From assembly GCF_014041935.1 (NCBI RefSeq), contig NZ_CP059491.1:2914001-2978000 (forward strand): 64,000 bases of DNA, in the 5' to 3' direction. Each line of letters starts with the position of its first letter. Positions within the stretch are counted from its first letter, which is position 1. The stretch is from Gordonia jinghuaiqii. Lineage in GTDB: Bacteria > Actinomycetota > Actinomycetes > Mycobacteriales > Mycobacteriaceae. The notes below the pieces were generated by a model that was not told the origin of the DNA, did not search any database, and saw only the letters and a program-made list of their open reading frames with translations. This document shows, in pieces, positions 56,679 to 64,000 of this stretch. The position numbers and the translations under genes were made by a program.

Positions 56679-57914
56679 TTGGCACATCATCGGAGTAGCG
56701 GCGGGGAGAGCATCCGCAGTCGCGGGGTCAGCCGAGGTGTCGTCTTCGCACTCCTGTCGATCCTGCTGATAGCAGCGATCGTGGTCACCTGGCAGCATCT
56801 CGGCGACCGTATCGACCGCCAGGCCGACGAGGCCGCCGCCCAGTGTGTGGAGGGACCGGCGTCGGTGCCGATCATCGCCGATCCCGACATCACTCCCGGA
56901 CTGGCCGCCATCGCCGAGAATTTCGCCGAATCCGACCCGGTGGTCCGCGACCACTGCGTGACCATTGAAGTCCGTCCGGGCGATGCCAAGATCACCCTCG
57001 ACGGCCTGTCCGGCGTCTGGGACGCCGAGTCGATGGGCGCATACCCGGCCGCATGGGTACCGCAGTCGTCGGTCTGGTCGGCCGATCTGTCGGCGGCCAA
57101 ACCCGATGCGGTGGAGGGCAACACCCGTTCGCTGGTCTCCACCCCGGTCGTTCTCGCCGTCTCACCCGAGCTGAACAGCGCGCTGCGCAACCGTCTCGAC
57201 TGGTCACAGATCCCGATGCTGCAACAACGCGATGCCTCGCTCACCGACTTCGGCTTGCCGGGATGGGGATCGTTGCGCATGGCCATGCCGATCGGCGCCC
57301 AATCCGATGCCAGCGCGCTGGCCGCACAAGCAGTGGCGACGCGTGTGACCCGCACGACGGGTCCACTCAGCACCGCCGACGCGGAGTCGCCGCGGGTCGC
57401 GTCGAGTGTGCGGGCCATGCTCGAGGGCGCACCGCTCTCCCCCGACGGCACCCCGCGGGGCGCGGCGAAGACGATCGCCGACGCGCCGGACCCCGCGAAG
57501 GCTCCCATCCACGCCGTCCCGATCACCGAGCAACAGCTCTTCCAGATGACCCGCGGCGATGCGCGTGCGCGTCTCGCCGAGGTCGTCCCGGATGGTCCCA
57601 CCCCGATCGCCGACTACCCGATCATCCGCCTGTCGGGCACCGAGGTCAGCGACGTGGCAGGCGACGCCGTCGCCGAGTTCATCCAGTACGCCTCGCAGCC
57701 CGAGCAGTTGCGCCTGCTGACCGAACTGGGATTCCGCGGTGACGCCGCGCTGCCGCAGGGGACGCCCACGGTGTCCTTCCCGCGCACACCCAACCCGATG
57801 CCCACTCCGGAGAACGGCGCGATCGTGGCGATCAACCGCCTGGTGTACGGCCCCGGCAGTGTGCCGGCGAGTTCGGCTGCCGCACCCGTCCCGTCGGGGA
57901 CGGCAGGCGGCTGA
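56679..57914 (+). CDS. Membrane-anchored substrate-binding-like protein (Rv1836c-related, no VWA domain)
   Basis: A 411-residue protein with one membrane segment at about residues 20-38 (GVVFALLSILLIAAIVVTW) and an external part resembling bacterial solute-binding or VWA-associated domains (SVPIIADPDITPGLAAIAENFAE, YPAAWVPQSSVW, VVLAVSPELNSAL). The position after glcB corresponds to Rv1836c, which as I recall continues into a VWA domain; here the protein ends in a Pro/Ser/Ala-rich tail and stops. The initiator is TTG, supported by AGGGAGG nine bases upstream. Function unknown. Confidence 0.75.
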   Translation: MAHHRSSGGESIRSRGVSRGVVFALLSILLIAAIVVTWQHLGDRIDRQADEAAAQCVEGPASVPIIADPDITPGLAAIAENFAESDPVVRDHCVTIEVRPGDAKITLDGLSGVWDAESMGAYPAAWVPQSSVWSADLSAAKPDAVEGNTRSLVSTPVVLAVSPELNSALRNRLDWSQIPMLQQRDASLTDFGLPGWGSLRMAMPIGAQSDASALAAQAVATRVTRTTGPLSTADAESPRVASSVRAMLEGAPLSPDGTPRGAAKTIADAPDPAKAPIHAVPITEQQLFQMTRGDARARLAEVVPDGPTPIADYPIIRLSGTEVSDVAGDAVAEFIQYASQPEQLRLLTELGFRGDAALPQGTPTVSFPRTPNPMPTPENGAIVAINRLVYGPGSVPASSAAAPVPSGTAGG

Positions 57915-57940
57915 CCAGCCTGCCGTCCCCGATCACGGTC

Positions 57941-60808
57941 TCAGTTGCTGTAGGCCTCGATCGGCGGGCAGCTGCACACCAGGTTGCGGTCGCCGAAGAC
58001 GCCGTCGATGCGACGCACCGCGGGCCACACTTTCGCGCGTCCGCCCGCGGAGGGCAGGCCCTGCGGGTAGACCGCGAGTTCCCGTGAGTACGGATGATCC
58101 CAGTCGACCACGAGCGATTCCGCTGTGTGCGGAGCTCCGCGCAACGGGTTGTCGTCGGCGGGCCACTCGCCGCGGCCCACCAGCTCGATCTCCTCGCGGA
58201 TGGCGATCATCGCGTCGCAGAACGCGTCGATCTCGTCGAGATTCTCGCTCTCCGTCGGCTCGACCATGAGTGTGCCGGCGACCGGGAAGCTCATCGTCGG
58301 TGCGTGAAAACCGTAGTCGGCCAACCGCTTTGCCACATCGTCGACGGTGACTCCGGTGGCCTTGGTGAGCGCGCGCAGGTCGAGGATGCACTCGTGTGCG
58401 ACGAAGCCGTCCTCGCCGGTGTAGAGCACCGGGTAGTACTCGCCGAGACGCTTGGCGACGTAGTTTGCGGCGGTGATGGCCGTCAGCGTCGCCCGGCGCA
58501 GACCGGCCGCCCCCATCATGGCGATGTAGGCGTAGGTGATCGGCAGGATTGTCGCCGAGCCGTAGGGCGCTGCGGCGATGGTGGCCGTCCCGGGCAGCTC
58601 GTCGGCGAGCGGATGGCCGGGCAGGAACGGTGCGAGATGCTCGCGCACCGCGACCGGGCCCACCCCCGGACCACCGCCGCCGTGGGGGATGCAGAAGGTC
58701 TTGTGCAGGTTCAGGTGGCTGACGTCCCCACCGAAGTGGCCCGGTCGCGCCACCCCCACCAGCGCGTTTAGGTTGGCGCCGTCGACGTAGACCTGACCGC
58801 CGGCGTCGTGGACCGCGCCGCAGATCTCGCGGACGTCGTGTTCGAACACGCCGTGGGTGGAGGGGTAGGTGATCATGATCGCGGCCACCCTGCCCTCGTT
58901 GGCGGCGATCTTCGCACGCAGGTCGTCGAGGTCGACGTCACCGTTGTCGCGACAGGTCACCACGACGACCCGCATGCCCGCCATGACCGCCGACGCCGCG
59001 TTGGTGCCGTGGGCGCTCGACGGGATGAGGCAGACGTCGCGGTCGAGGTCGCCGCGGCTGCGGTGGTAGCCGCGGATGGCCAGCAGTCCCGCGAACTCAC
59101 CCTGCGAACCCGCGTTGGGCTGGAGACTGACCCGGTCGTAGCCGGTGACCGCGACGAGCCACTCCTCCAGCGTGGAGATCAGTTCCCGGATGCCCCGGGT
59201 GTCATCGGCGGGAGCAAACGGGTGCAGCTGCGCGAACCCGGGCCAGGTGATCGGTTCCATCTCGGTGGTCGCGTTGAGCTTCATCGTGCACGAGCCGAGC
59301 GGGATCATGCTGCGGTCCAGCGCGATGTCCTTGTCCGACAACGTCCGCAGGTAGCGCAGCATCGCCGTCTCGGTGCGGTAGCGGTTGAACGCCGGATGGG
59401 TCAGGAACTCGCTGGTACGGTTCTCGATCGGCTGTGCGAACTCACCCGGCCGCACACCGGCGACATCGAACGCGCGCAACACGGCATCGATGTCGGCGTC
59501 GGTGGTGGTCTCGTCGCACGCGATGGACACGGTGTCGGCGTCGACGCGACGCAGGTAGACGCCGTTACGGCGGGCCCGGGTGACGACCGCGTCGGCCTGG
59601 CCGGGGATGCCGACCGTGACGGTGTCGAAGAAGCTCGCATGCGCGATGGCGAAACCATCTGCGGCGAGTGAGTTCGCCAGGCGCGTCGCGGCGTCGTGTG
59701 TGCGCCGTGCGATCGCGCGCAAGCCGTCGGCGCCGTGGTACGAGGCGTACATCGCTGCCATCACCGCGAGCAGGACCTGTGCGGTGCAGATGTTGCTCGT
59801 CGCCTTCTCGCGCCGGATGTGCTGCTCACGTGTCTGCAGCGCGAGTCGGTAGGCGAGATTGCCGTCGGCGTCCTTGGAGATGCCGACGAGCCGGCCCGGC
59901 AACTGCCGGGCGTGCTTGGTCCCGACCGCGAGGTATCCGGCGTGCGGTCCGCCGAAGCCCATCGGCACACCGAAACGCTGCGTCGTGCCGAAGCAGACGT
60001 CGGCGCCCTGCTCCCCCGGGGGGGTGATGAGTGTCAGCGCGAGCAGATCCCCGCCGACGGCGACGAGCGCACCGCGGTCGTGTGCGGTCTCGATGATCGG
60101 GGCGGCGTCGATGATGCGGCCCGAGGCACCCGGCACCTGCAGGATGACCCCGAAGAAGTCTCCCTCCGGCAACCCGTTGTCGGGTAGGTCCGGATGCAGC
60201 GCCGCCTCGACGACCTCGATGCCGAGGGGCTCGGCGCGGGTGTCGATGACGGCGCGGGTCTGCGGGAAGAGGTCGGCATCGACGACGACGCGCGGCGACT
60301 TCGACTTGCCCGCGCGGCGCATGAGTGTCATCGCCTCGGCCGCAGCAGTGGCCTCGTCGAGCATCGACGCACCGGCCACCTCCATGCCGGTCAGGTCGGC
60401 GACCATGGTCTGGAAGTTCAGCAGCGCCTCGAGACGGCCCTGGCTGATCTCCGGCTGATATGGCGTGTAGGCGGTGTACCAAGCCGGGTTCTCGAGCACG
60501 TTGCGCAGGATGACCCCCGGGGTGTGGGTTCCGTAGTAACCGAGTCCGATCATCGAGCGTGCGACGATGTTGCGGGCCGCGAGCTTGCCGAGCCGGTCGA
60601 GCACCTCGTGTTCGGCGAGCGGCTCGGGGAGCGCGCCGAGGACGTCGGAGTCGAGTTCGTCGGCGATCACCGCCGGGATGACGCGGTGGGCCAGATCTTC
60701 GAGCGAGGACACCCCGATCGCGGCGAGCATGCGCTGGGTCTCGTCGGCGTCTGGTCCGACGTGGCGGTCGACGAAGGCGTCCGGGGTGGTCGCATCATGG
60801 CTGGGCAC
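57941..60808 (-). CDS. gcvP: Glycine dehydrogenase (decarboxylating), P-protein of the glycine cleavage system
   Basis: A 955-residue PLP enzyme that decarboxylates glycine and loads the aminomethyl group on GcvH. Both halves are present: N-terminal [21 protein letters not shown] and C-terminal [18 protein letters not shown], with PLP lysine K703. The open frame extends to 60967, but that part lies in a glycine riboswitch. The GTG at 60808 gives [21 protein letters not shown], matching the known N-terminus; an ATG at 60874 is the alternative. GAGAGG lies 12 bases before the GTG. It converges with the gene at 56679. Confidence 0.95.
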   Translation of the reverse strand: MPSHDATTPDAFVDRHVGPDADETQRMLAAIGVSSLEDLAHRVIPAVIADELDSDVLGALPEPLAEHEVLDRLGKLAARNIVARSMIGLGYYGTHTPGVILRNVLENPAWYTAYTPYQPEISQGRLEALLNFQTMVADLTGMEVAGASMLDEATAAAEAMTLMRRAGKSKSPRVVVDADLFPQTRAVIDTRAEPLGIEVVEAALHPDLPDNGLPEGDFFGVILQVPGASGRIIDAAPIIETAHDRGALVAVGGDLLALTLITPPGEQGADVCFGTTQRFGVPMGFGGPHAGYLAVGTKHARQLPGRLVGISKDADGNLAYRLALQTREQHIRREKATSNICTAQVLLAVMAAMYASYHGADGLRAIARRTHDAATRLANSLAADGFAIAHASFFDTVTVGIPGQADAVVTRARRNGVYLRRVDADTVSIACDETTTDADIDAVLRAFDVAGVRPGEFAQPIENRTSEFLTHPAFNRYRTETAMLRYLRTLSDKDIALDRSMIPLGSCTMKLNATTEMEPITWPGFAQLHPFAPADDTRGIRELISTLEEWLVAVTGYDRVSLQPNAGSQGEFAGLLAIRGYHRSRGDLDRDVCLIPSSAHGTNAASAVMAGMRVVVVTCRDNGDVDLDDLRAKIAANEGRVAAIMITYPSTHGVFEHDVREICGAVHDAGGQVYVDGANLNALVGVARPGHFGGDVSHLNLHKTFCIPHGGGGPGVGPVAVREHLAPFLPGHPLADELPGTATIAAAPYGSATILPITYAYIAMMGAAGLRRATLTAITAANYVAKRLGEYYPVLYTGEDGFVAHECILDLRALTKATGVTVDDVAKRLADYGFHAPTMSFPVAGTLMVEPTESENLDEIDAFCDAMIAIREEIELVGRGEWPADDNPLRGAPHTAESLVVDWDHPYSRELAVYPQGLPSAGGRAKVWPAVRRIDGVFGDRNLVCSCPPIEAYSN

Positions 60809-60877
60809 GGTTGGGGTCAACCTCTCGCAGGCGCCGGTGGACACACCGGCAGGCTGGCCCTCCCCCTCTGTCATGTC

Positions 60878-60893
60878 CTCGGCCGCGGCCGAG
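60878..60893 (-). promoter_or_regulatory. Perfect palindrome in the riboswitch expression platform
   Basis: CTCGGCCGCGGCCGAG is a 16-base perfect palindrome directly after the second glycine aptamer and four bases before the ATG at 60874. As RNA it could fold alone or pair in competition with the aptamer's closing stem. A further stem CCGGTG/CACCGG lies closer to the GTG start at 60808. Confidence 0.55.
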
Positions 60894-61083
60894 TGACGCC
60901 TGAGAGATTCGGTGTCCCGCAACGCTGCGGAACGACCTTTCACCGTGGGCGGACGACGGATCGTCACTTTCCAGAGACGTCGTCACCACCACGGTCCTGG
61001 GTGCCTGAGAGTTTGACGGAGAGGTATTGCTCCTTCGGCGGCCACCAGCAACCCGACCAGTGGCGCTCTCCCGCAGCGTAGCG
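60894..61083 (-). promoter_or_regulatory. Tandem glycine riboswitch controlling gcvP
   Basis: Reading the minus strand, the first aptamer runs from about 61083 to 60996: GCGGGAGAGCGCC, then the core GCCGAAGGAGCAA and the closing ACTCTCAGGCACC. The second runs from about 60994 to 60894, with ACGTCTCTGGAAAG, core GGTGAAAGGTCG and closing ATCTCTCAGGCGTCAC. Both closings contain the CTCTCAGG signature of glycine aptamers. In this class glycine usually switches expression on, matching the gcvP product's role in using excess glycine. Confidence 0.93.
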
Positions 61084-61170
61084 ACGCGCGCCCGAGTCTA
61101 CGCGGAACCCCGACTCAGGACTAACCGGTGTACGCGGAGTGCAGAACCGACCGGCGCGCCGAGCGGGGAA

Positions 61171-61830
61171 CTAGCCGGTGCGACGGGTGCGGTTCTTGCG
61201 CCGCGCGGCGAGCTCGTCCTCCGGAGCGGTCTCGCTGACGCCGCCGTCGGCGCGCTCACCGGGGAAGTCGGCGATGGTGCCGGTCAGTTCACGCATGGCG
61301 CCGCTGACGGCGATGCCGAACACGCCCTGTCCGCCCTGGAGGAGGTCGACGACCTCTTCGGCAGACGTGCATTCGTAGACCGTGGTGCCATCGGAGAAGA
61401 GGGTGATCTTGGCGAGGTCCTCGACACCGCGCTTGCGCAGGTGGTCGACGGCGACACGGATGTTCTGCAAGGAGATACCGGTGTCGAGCAGCCTCTTGAC
61501 GATCTTGAGGACCAGGATGTCCTTGAAGGAGTACAGCCGCTGACTGCCGGAGCCTGCCGCACCGCGGATCGACGGGACGACGAGCGAGGTGCGCGCCCAG
61601 TAGTCGAGCTGACGGTAGGTGATCCCGGCGATCTGGCATGCGCTCGGTACGCGATAGCCGACCAGCTCGTCCGGGACGGTGTCGTCGGGGAACAGCCCTG
61701 GCGCGATGTCACCGAGACTGCCCTGGGTGGGGACGGCACCCGGCTGATCGACCGCAGGACGATCGACCACCGGACGATCAGGTGACGGGTCGCTCGACGT
61801 CACTTCGCTGTCGACCGGACGATCGCCCAC
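61171..61830 (-). CDS. resR: MerR-family regulator, Rv1830 (ResR/McdR)-like
   Basis: A 219-residue MerR-type regulator. An acidic, Pro-rich N-terminal tail of about 55 residues precedes the HTH (VPSACQIAGITYRQLDYWARTSLVVPS, then GSQRLYSFKDILVLKIVKRLLDTG). The dimer helix and a C-terminal domain follow (KITLFSDGTTVYECTSAEEVVDLLQGGQGVFGIAV). The Rv1830 orthologue in mycobacteria influences cell division and growth recovery after drug exposure. I pick the GTG at 61830, preceded by GAGGGAG; the frame to 61935 has no such signal. A candidate operator lies at 62014. Confidence 0.85.
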   Translation of the reverse strand: MGDRPVDSEVTSSDPSPDRPVVDRPAVDQPGAVPTQGSLGDIAPGLFPDDTVPDELVGYRVPSACQIAGITYRQLDYWARTSLVVPSIRGAAGSGSQRLYSFKDILVLKIVKRLLDTGISLQNIRVAVDHLRKRGVEDLAKITLFSDGTTVYECTSAEEVVDLLQGGQGVFGIAVSGAMRELTGTIADFPGERADGGVSETAPEDELAARRKNRTRRTG

Positions 61831-62013
61831 TTCTGACTCCCTCGCAAAGCTCGGATCGGACGCCGCACCGCGTGCCTGACGTCCTCGTCCACAGTACGCG
61901 GTCAAGGCCGTCTCGGTTCGCCCGATCAACTTCATCGGCCCATGTGTGGTGCGCGATGTCGAGGTTGACGCTATGCGGCTGCTGTCGGTCGATCAACGCG
62001 ACTCGCCATAGAG

Positions 62014-62030
62014 CTCAACCTCAAGTTGAG
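62014..62030. promoter_or_regulatory. Dyad upstream of the resR-like gene, candidate MerR operator
   Basis: CTCAACCTCAAGTTGAG has perfect six-base arms (CTCAAC/GTTGAG) and a nested 11-base palindrome CTCAAGTTGAG. It lies in the 304-base gap 61831-62134, about 185 bases before the resR-like start. AT-richness is locally higher here than in the surroundings. MerR regulators often bind such dyads in their own promoters. Confidence 0.5.
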
Positions 62031-62078
62031 ATTGAGACAAACGGTGACCTGCCGGAGTCCATTCCGTGATCAAAGCAA

Positions 62079-62126
62079 GCCGGCAGAGCCGAGGATCAAG
62101 CACGCCGGCAGAGCCGAGGATCAAGC
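62079..62126. repeat. Direct repeat of 23 bases, period 25
   Basis: Two identical 23-base copies (beginning GCCGGCAGAGCCGAGGATCA) occur at 62079-62101 and 62104-62126, ending eight bases before the stop codon of the bifunctional nuclease gene. A degenerate third copy may precede them (GATCAAAGCAAG at 62068). No coding function is evident. Confidence 0.9.
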
Positions 62127-62134
62127 CGGAAGGG

Positions 62135-62647
62135 TCAGGCGCCGCTGGCTTTGAAGTCGTCCGGGGACACGTTGTCGAGGAACTCCTTGAACTTCTCGAC
62201 CTCGTCCTCTTTGACCTCGTCGCCCGGAGCTTCGGGGGCCTCCTCGGAGGTCTCGTCGGGGATCAGCAGACCCGCCTCGGCGAGGACCTCTTCGTCGGCG
62301 ATGATCGGCACCTCCGCGCGCATGGCCACGGCGATCGAATCCGACGGACGAGCAGACACACGCAGGTCGCCGGAGAAGACCATCTCGGCGTAGAAGGTGC
62401 CCTCTTGCATGTCGACGATCCGCACCTCGAGCAATGTCTGCCCGAAGTCCTTGATCAGGTTGACGATCAGATCGTGCGTCAACGGACGTGGGGGCTCGAT
62501 GCCCTTCTGGCGCAACGCAATCGACGCGGCTTCACTCTGCCCGATCCAGATCGGCAGATAGCGCTCGCCGTCGACCTCGCGCAGCAGCAGCACCGGCTGA
62601 CTCTGCGGGGGCTCGACCCTGATGCCCACCACACGCATCTCGCTCAT
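62135..62647 (-). CDS. Bifunctional nuclease family protein (DUF151, Rv1829-like)
   Basis: A 170-residue protein of the DUF151/bifunctional nuclease family. The domain covers residues 1-130: RVVGIRVEPPQSQPVLLLREVDGERYLPIWIGQSEAASIALR, then RPLTHDLIVNLI and VSARPSDSIAVAMRAEVPI, the family hallmark. The last 40 residues are acidic and Lys-rich (EVKEDEVEKFKEFLDNVSPDDF). Plant relatives act as nucleases, but the bacterial role is unclear. A GGAGG precedes the ATG at 62647. Gene order with the two MerR genes and garA is conserved in mycobacteria. Confidence 0.93.
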   Translation of the reverse strand: MSEMRVVGIRVEPPQSQPVLLLREVDGERYLPIWIGQSEAASIALRQKGIEPPRPLTHDLIVNLIKDFGQTLLEVRIVDMQEGTFYAEMVFSGDLRVSARPSDSIAVAMRAEVPIIADEEVLAEAGLLIPDETSEEAPEAPGDEVKEDEVEKFKEFLDNVSPDDFKASGA

Positions 62648-62763
62648 CTCGCACCTCCCAGACGCCTCGTACGGCTGTCGATTCAATGACTCCGACGCTA
62701 CACCGCCTACCCGGGAGACGGCGGTCGACTCGCGGCGGTCACAAGCGATCGTTGCAGTTCAGT

Positions 62764-62818
62764 CCGGTGTGCCGCACCGGAATCGATCCCGCGTCCCTCC
62801 ATCCGGACGAGCCGGATG
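62764..62818 (-). terminator. Two hairpins downstream of the ftsR-like gene
   Basis: CATCCGG/CCGGATG with a five-base loop (62800-62818) lies five bases after the MerR stop codon. A second stem CCGGTG/CACCGG with a five-base loop follows at 62764-62780. Together they probably end the garA-MerR transcript. The 175-base gap to the nuclease start must also hold that gene's promoter. Confidence 0.55.
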
Positions 62819-62822
62819 CCGA

Positions 62823-63545
62823 TCAGTCCAGGGCGCCGCGCACAGCCGCCTTGACCAGCTGCGTGTGCAGGGTCACCGACAGCGCGGCGATCTCCCGGAC
62901 GAGTTCCTCGGCGCGATCACGCGCCCCGGTCCCCTTGCCCTTGGCGATCGGATTGGCGATCTGGGCGACCAGACCGGCCTCCCGTTCCGCCGATACCTTG
63001 AACGCGCGCAGATGCCGCGTCTCGAGGCCGTAGCTGGCGAGGGCGGCGGCCGCTTCGACGAGGCGCACGGCGTCCTCGTCGAAGTATCCGGCCGGCCCGG
63101 TCGTGAGCAGTCCGTTGCGCTGCAACTCACTCACGAAGGCCGAGTCGACGCCGGTCCGCTCGATCAGCGATTCGCGGGACACGCGCCCGGCGCGGGCCCC
63201 GAAGTCGGTGGCCGGCGCGACGGTCCCGCGAGCTGCGGACAACACCCGCGTCCCACCGGGACCGAAGCCGCCGTTCCCGTTGTCGATCGCATCGAGTTGT
63301 TCTTTGATCACCTTCAGCGGGAGATATCGATCCCGCTGGGCGGTCAGCACGAAGCGCAACCGTTCACAGTCGGCTTCGCTGAACCGCCGGTAGCCCGACG
63401 GCGCCCGCTCCGGGGTCACCAGACCCTCCGACTCCAAGAATCGGATCTTCGAGATCGTGATGTCCGGGAAGTCATCACGCAACTGGGCGAGGACCGTGCC
63501 GATGGACATCGATCCTCCGCCGCGCGGGGCCGTGGACGCCGTCAC
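62823..63545 (-). CDS. ftsR: MerR-family regulator, FtsR/Rv1828-like
   Basis: A 240-residue MerR-type protein. The winged helix covers about residues 13-80 (SIGTVLAQLRDDFPDITISKIRFLESEGLVTPERAPSGYRRFSEADCERLRFVLTAQRD has the arm, recognition helix and wing). The C-terminal domain carries GYFDEDAVRLVEAAAALASYGLETRHLRAFK. It matches Rv1828 and corynebacterial FtsR, an activator of ftsZ. A GTG at 63545 is taken as start because relatives share a short N-terminal extension before SIG; ATG 63509 is the alternative. It begins five bases after the garA stop. Confidence 0.88.
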   Translation of the reverse strand: MTASTAPRGGGSMSIGTVLAQLRDDFPDITISKIRFLESEGLVTPERAPSGYRRFSEADCERLRFVLTAQRDRYLPLKVIKEQLDAIDNGNGGFGPGGTRVLSAARGTVAPATDFGARAGRVSRESLIERTGVDSAFVSELQRNGLLTTGPAGYFDEDAVRLVEAAAALASYGLETRHLRAFKVSAEREAGLVAQIANPIAKGKGTGARDRAEELVREIAALSVTLHTQLVKAAVRGALD

Positions 63546-63550
63546 GACTG

Positions 63551-64000
63551 TCAGGCGTCTGCTTCGTCGCGGGGGCCGCTGAGGAAGACCAGACGGAACT
63601 TTCCGATCTGGACCTCGTCGCCATTGCTCAGCGATGCGGTGTCCACCGGCTCCCGGTTGACGTAGGTGCCGTTCAGGCTGCCCACGTCGACGACCTGAAA
63701 CTCGTTGTCGCCGAGGCGGAATTCGGCGTGGCGACGGCTGACCGTCACATCGTCGAGGAAGATGTCGCTGTCGGGATGCCGGCCCGCGGAGGTCGTCGGC
63801 TGGTCGAGGAGGAACCGCGATCCGGCGTTGGGTCCTCGCTTCACGACAAGCAGGGCGGTCCCGGGGGCGAGTCGCTCGACCCCCGTGTCGGCCGACTCAC
63901 TCGAGGTACCAGCTCCGGCATCGAGCTCATTGATGAACTCTTCCCGGAACACCGAGGTGGTCTCCACCGGCGCCTCGAAGTCCTTGTCGTTCTCGCTCAC
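63551..64000 (-). CDS. garA: FHA-domain regulator GarA/OdhI
   Basis: A 149-residue phosphorylation-switched regulator that inhibits 2-oxoglutarate dehydrogenase and steers glutamate metabolism. The kinase motif ETTSVFREEF has T14 and T15, the PknB and PknG target sites. The FHA domain (about residues 50-145) shows GRHPDSDIFLDDVTVSRRHAEF and GSLNGTYVNREPVD. It is near-identical to mycobacterial GarA over this domain. The GTG start sits exactly at the window edge (64000), so an upstream start cannot be excluded. It leads the unit with the ftsR-like gene. Confidence 0.95.
   Translation of the reverse strand: MSENDKDFEAPVETTSVFREEFINELDAGAGTSSESADTGVERLAPGTALLVVKRGPNAGSRFLLDQPTTSAGRHPDSDIFLDDVTVSRRHAEFRLGDNEFQVVDVGSLNGTYVNREPVDTASLSNGDEVQIGKFRLVFLSGPRDEADA

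Noticed and set aside
60809..60967. N-terminal extension of GcvP to GTG 60967
   Set aside because: This stretch is the second glycine aptamer and expression platform; known GcvP proteins begin near the GTG at 60808.

Overview
The window is GC-rich, densely coded actinobacterial DNA, most likely from the order Mycobacteriales and most consistent with Gordonia or a close relative. Three things support this. Positions 39148-64000 carry an inverted copy of the gene order I know from the Mycobacterium tuberculosis chromosome around Rv1827-Rv1854c: garA, ftsR-type MerR, bifunctional nuclease, resR-type MerR, gcvP, glcB, two CBS hemolysin-like genes, guaB1, gnd, M56 peptidase, blaI, PaaI thioesterase, ureABCFGD, ndh. 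furA-katG is paired as in mycobacteria. Motifs resembling KstR, FurA and IdeR sites occur between genes. The genus is an inference; no rRNA is present.

Layout. Positions 1-8225 hold an accessory mix: a truncated gene end, a WYL regulator divergent from a VOC protein, an ABM monooxygenase plus AlkD-like pair, a PhoD-type phosphatase, another VOC protein, an F420/FMN split-barrel oxidoreductase, a DMT-type membrane protein, a DUF4334 protein and a coiled-coil protein. Positions 8317-11174 are furA-katG, with an apparently leaderless furA promoter and a hairpin after katG. Positions 11329-14471 form a three-gene cassette (GTP-cyclohydrolase-II-like URC1, DUF1688 URC4, uracil phosphoribosyltransferase) that matches the URC uracil-degradation pathway described in yeast. 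This is the most interesting metabolic system in the window.

Positions 14505-28842 hold a CPBP protease, a BASS/ACR3-type transporter, an SDR and a dihydrodipicolinate-reductase-like gene flanking a perfect match to the KstR consensus, a membrane alpha/beta hydrolase, an AraC-DinB fusion with a RibD-like reductase, a hotdog thioesterase, a dienoyl-CoA isomerase-like crotonase, a BadF-type kinase, a Ddn-family reductase, a secreted protein of unknown function next to htpG, and a PIG-L deacetylase. Positions 28839-38162 are a thioesterase-recC-recB-recD operon with ATGA overlaps.

Positions 38303-64000 are mostly the conserved core: NDH-2, urease without ureE, BlaI/M56 signalling genes, central metabolism (gnd, guaB1, glcB, gcvP) and the garA regulatory cluster. 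gcvP is preceded by a tandem glycine riboswitch, which also shows that its start codon lies further downstream than the longest reading frame suggests. I saw no tRNA, rRNA, CRISPR array, insertion sequence or prophage gene. Only two stretches without a gene exceed 300 bases apart from the riboswitch leader: 46051-46450 and 61831-62134. Both contain candidate operators.
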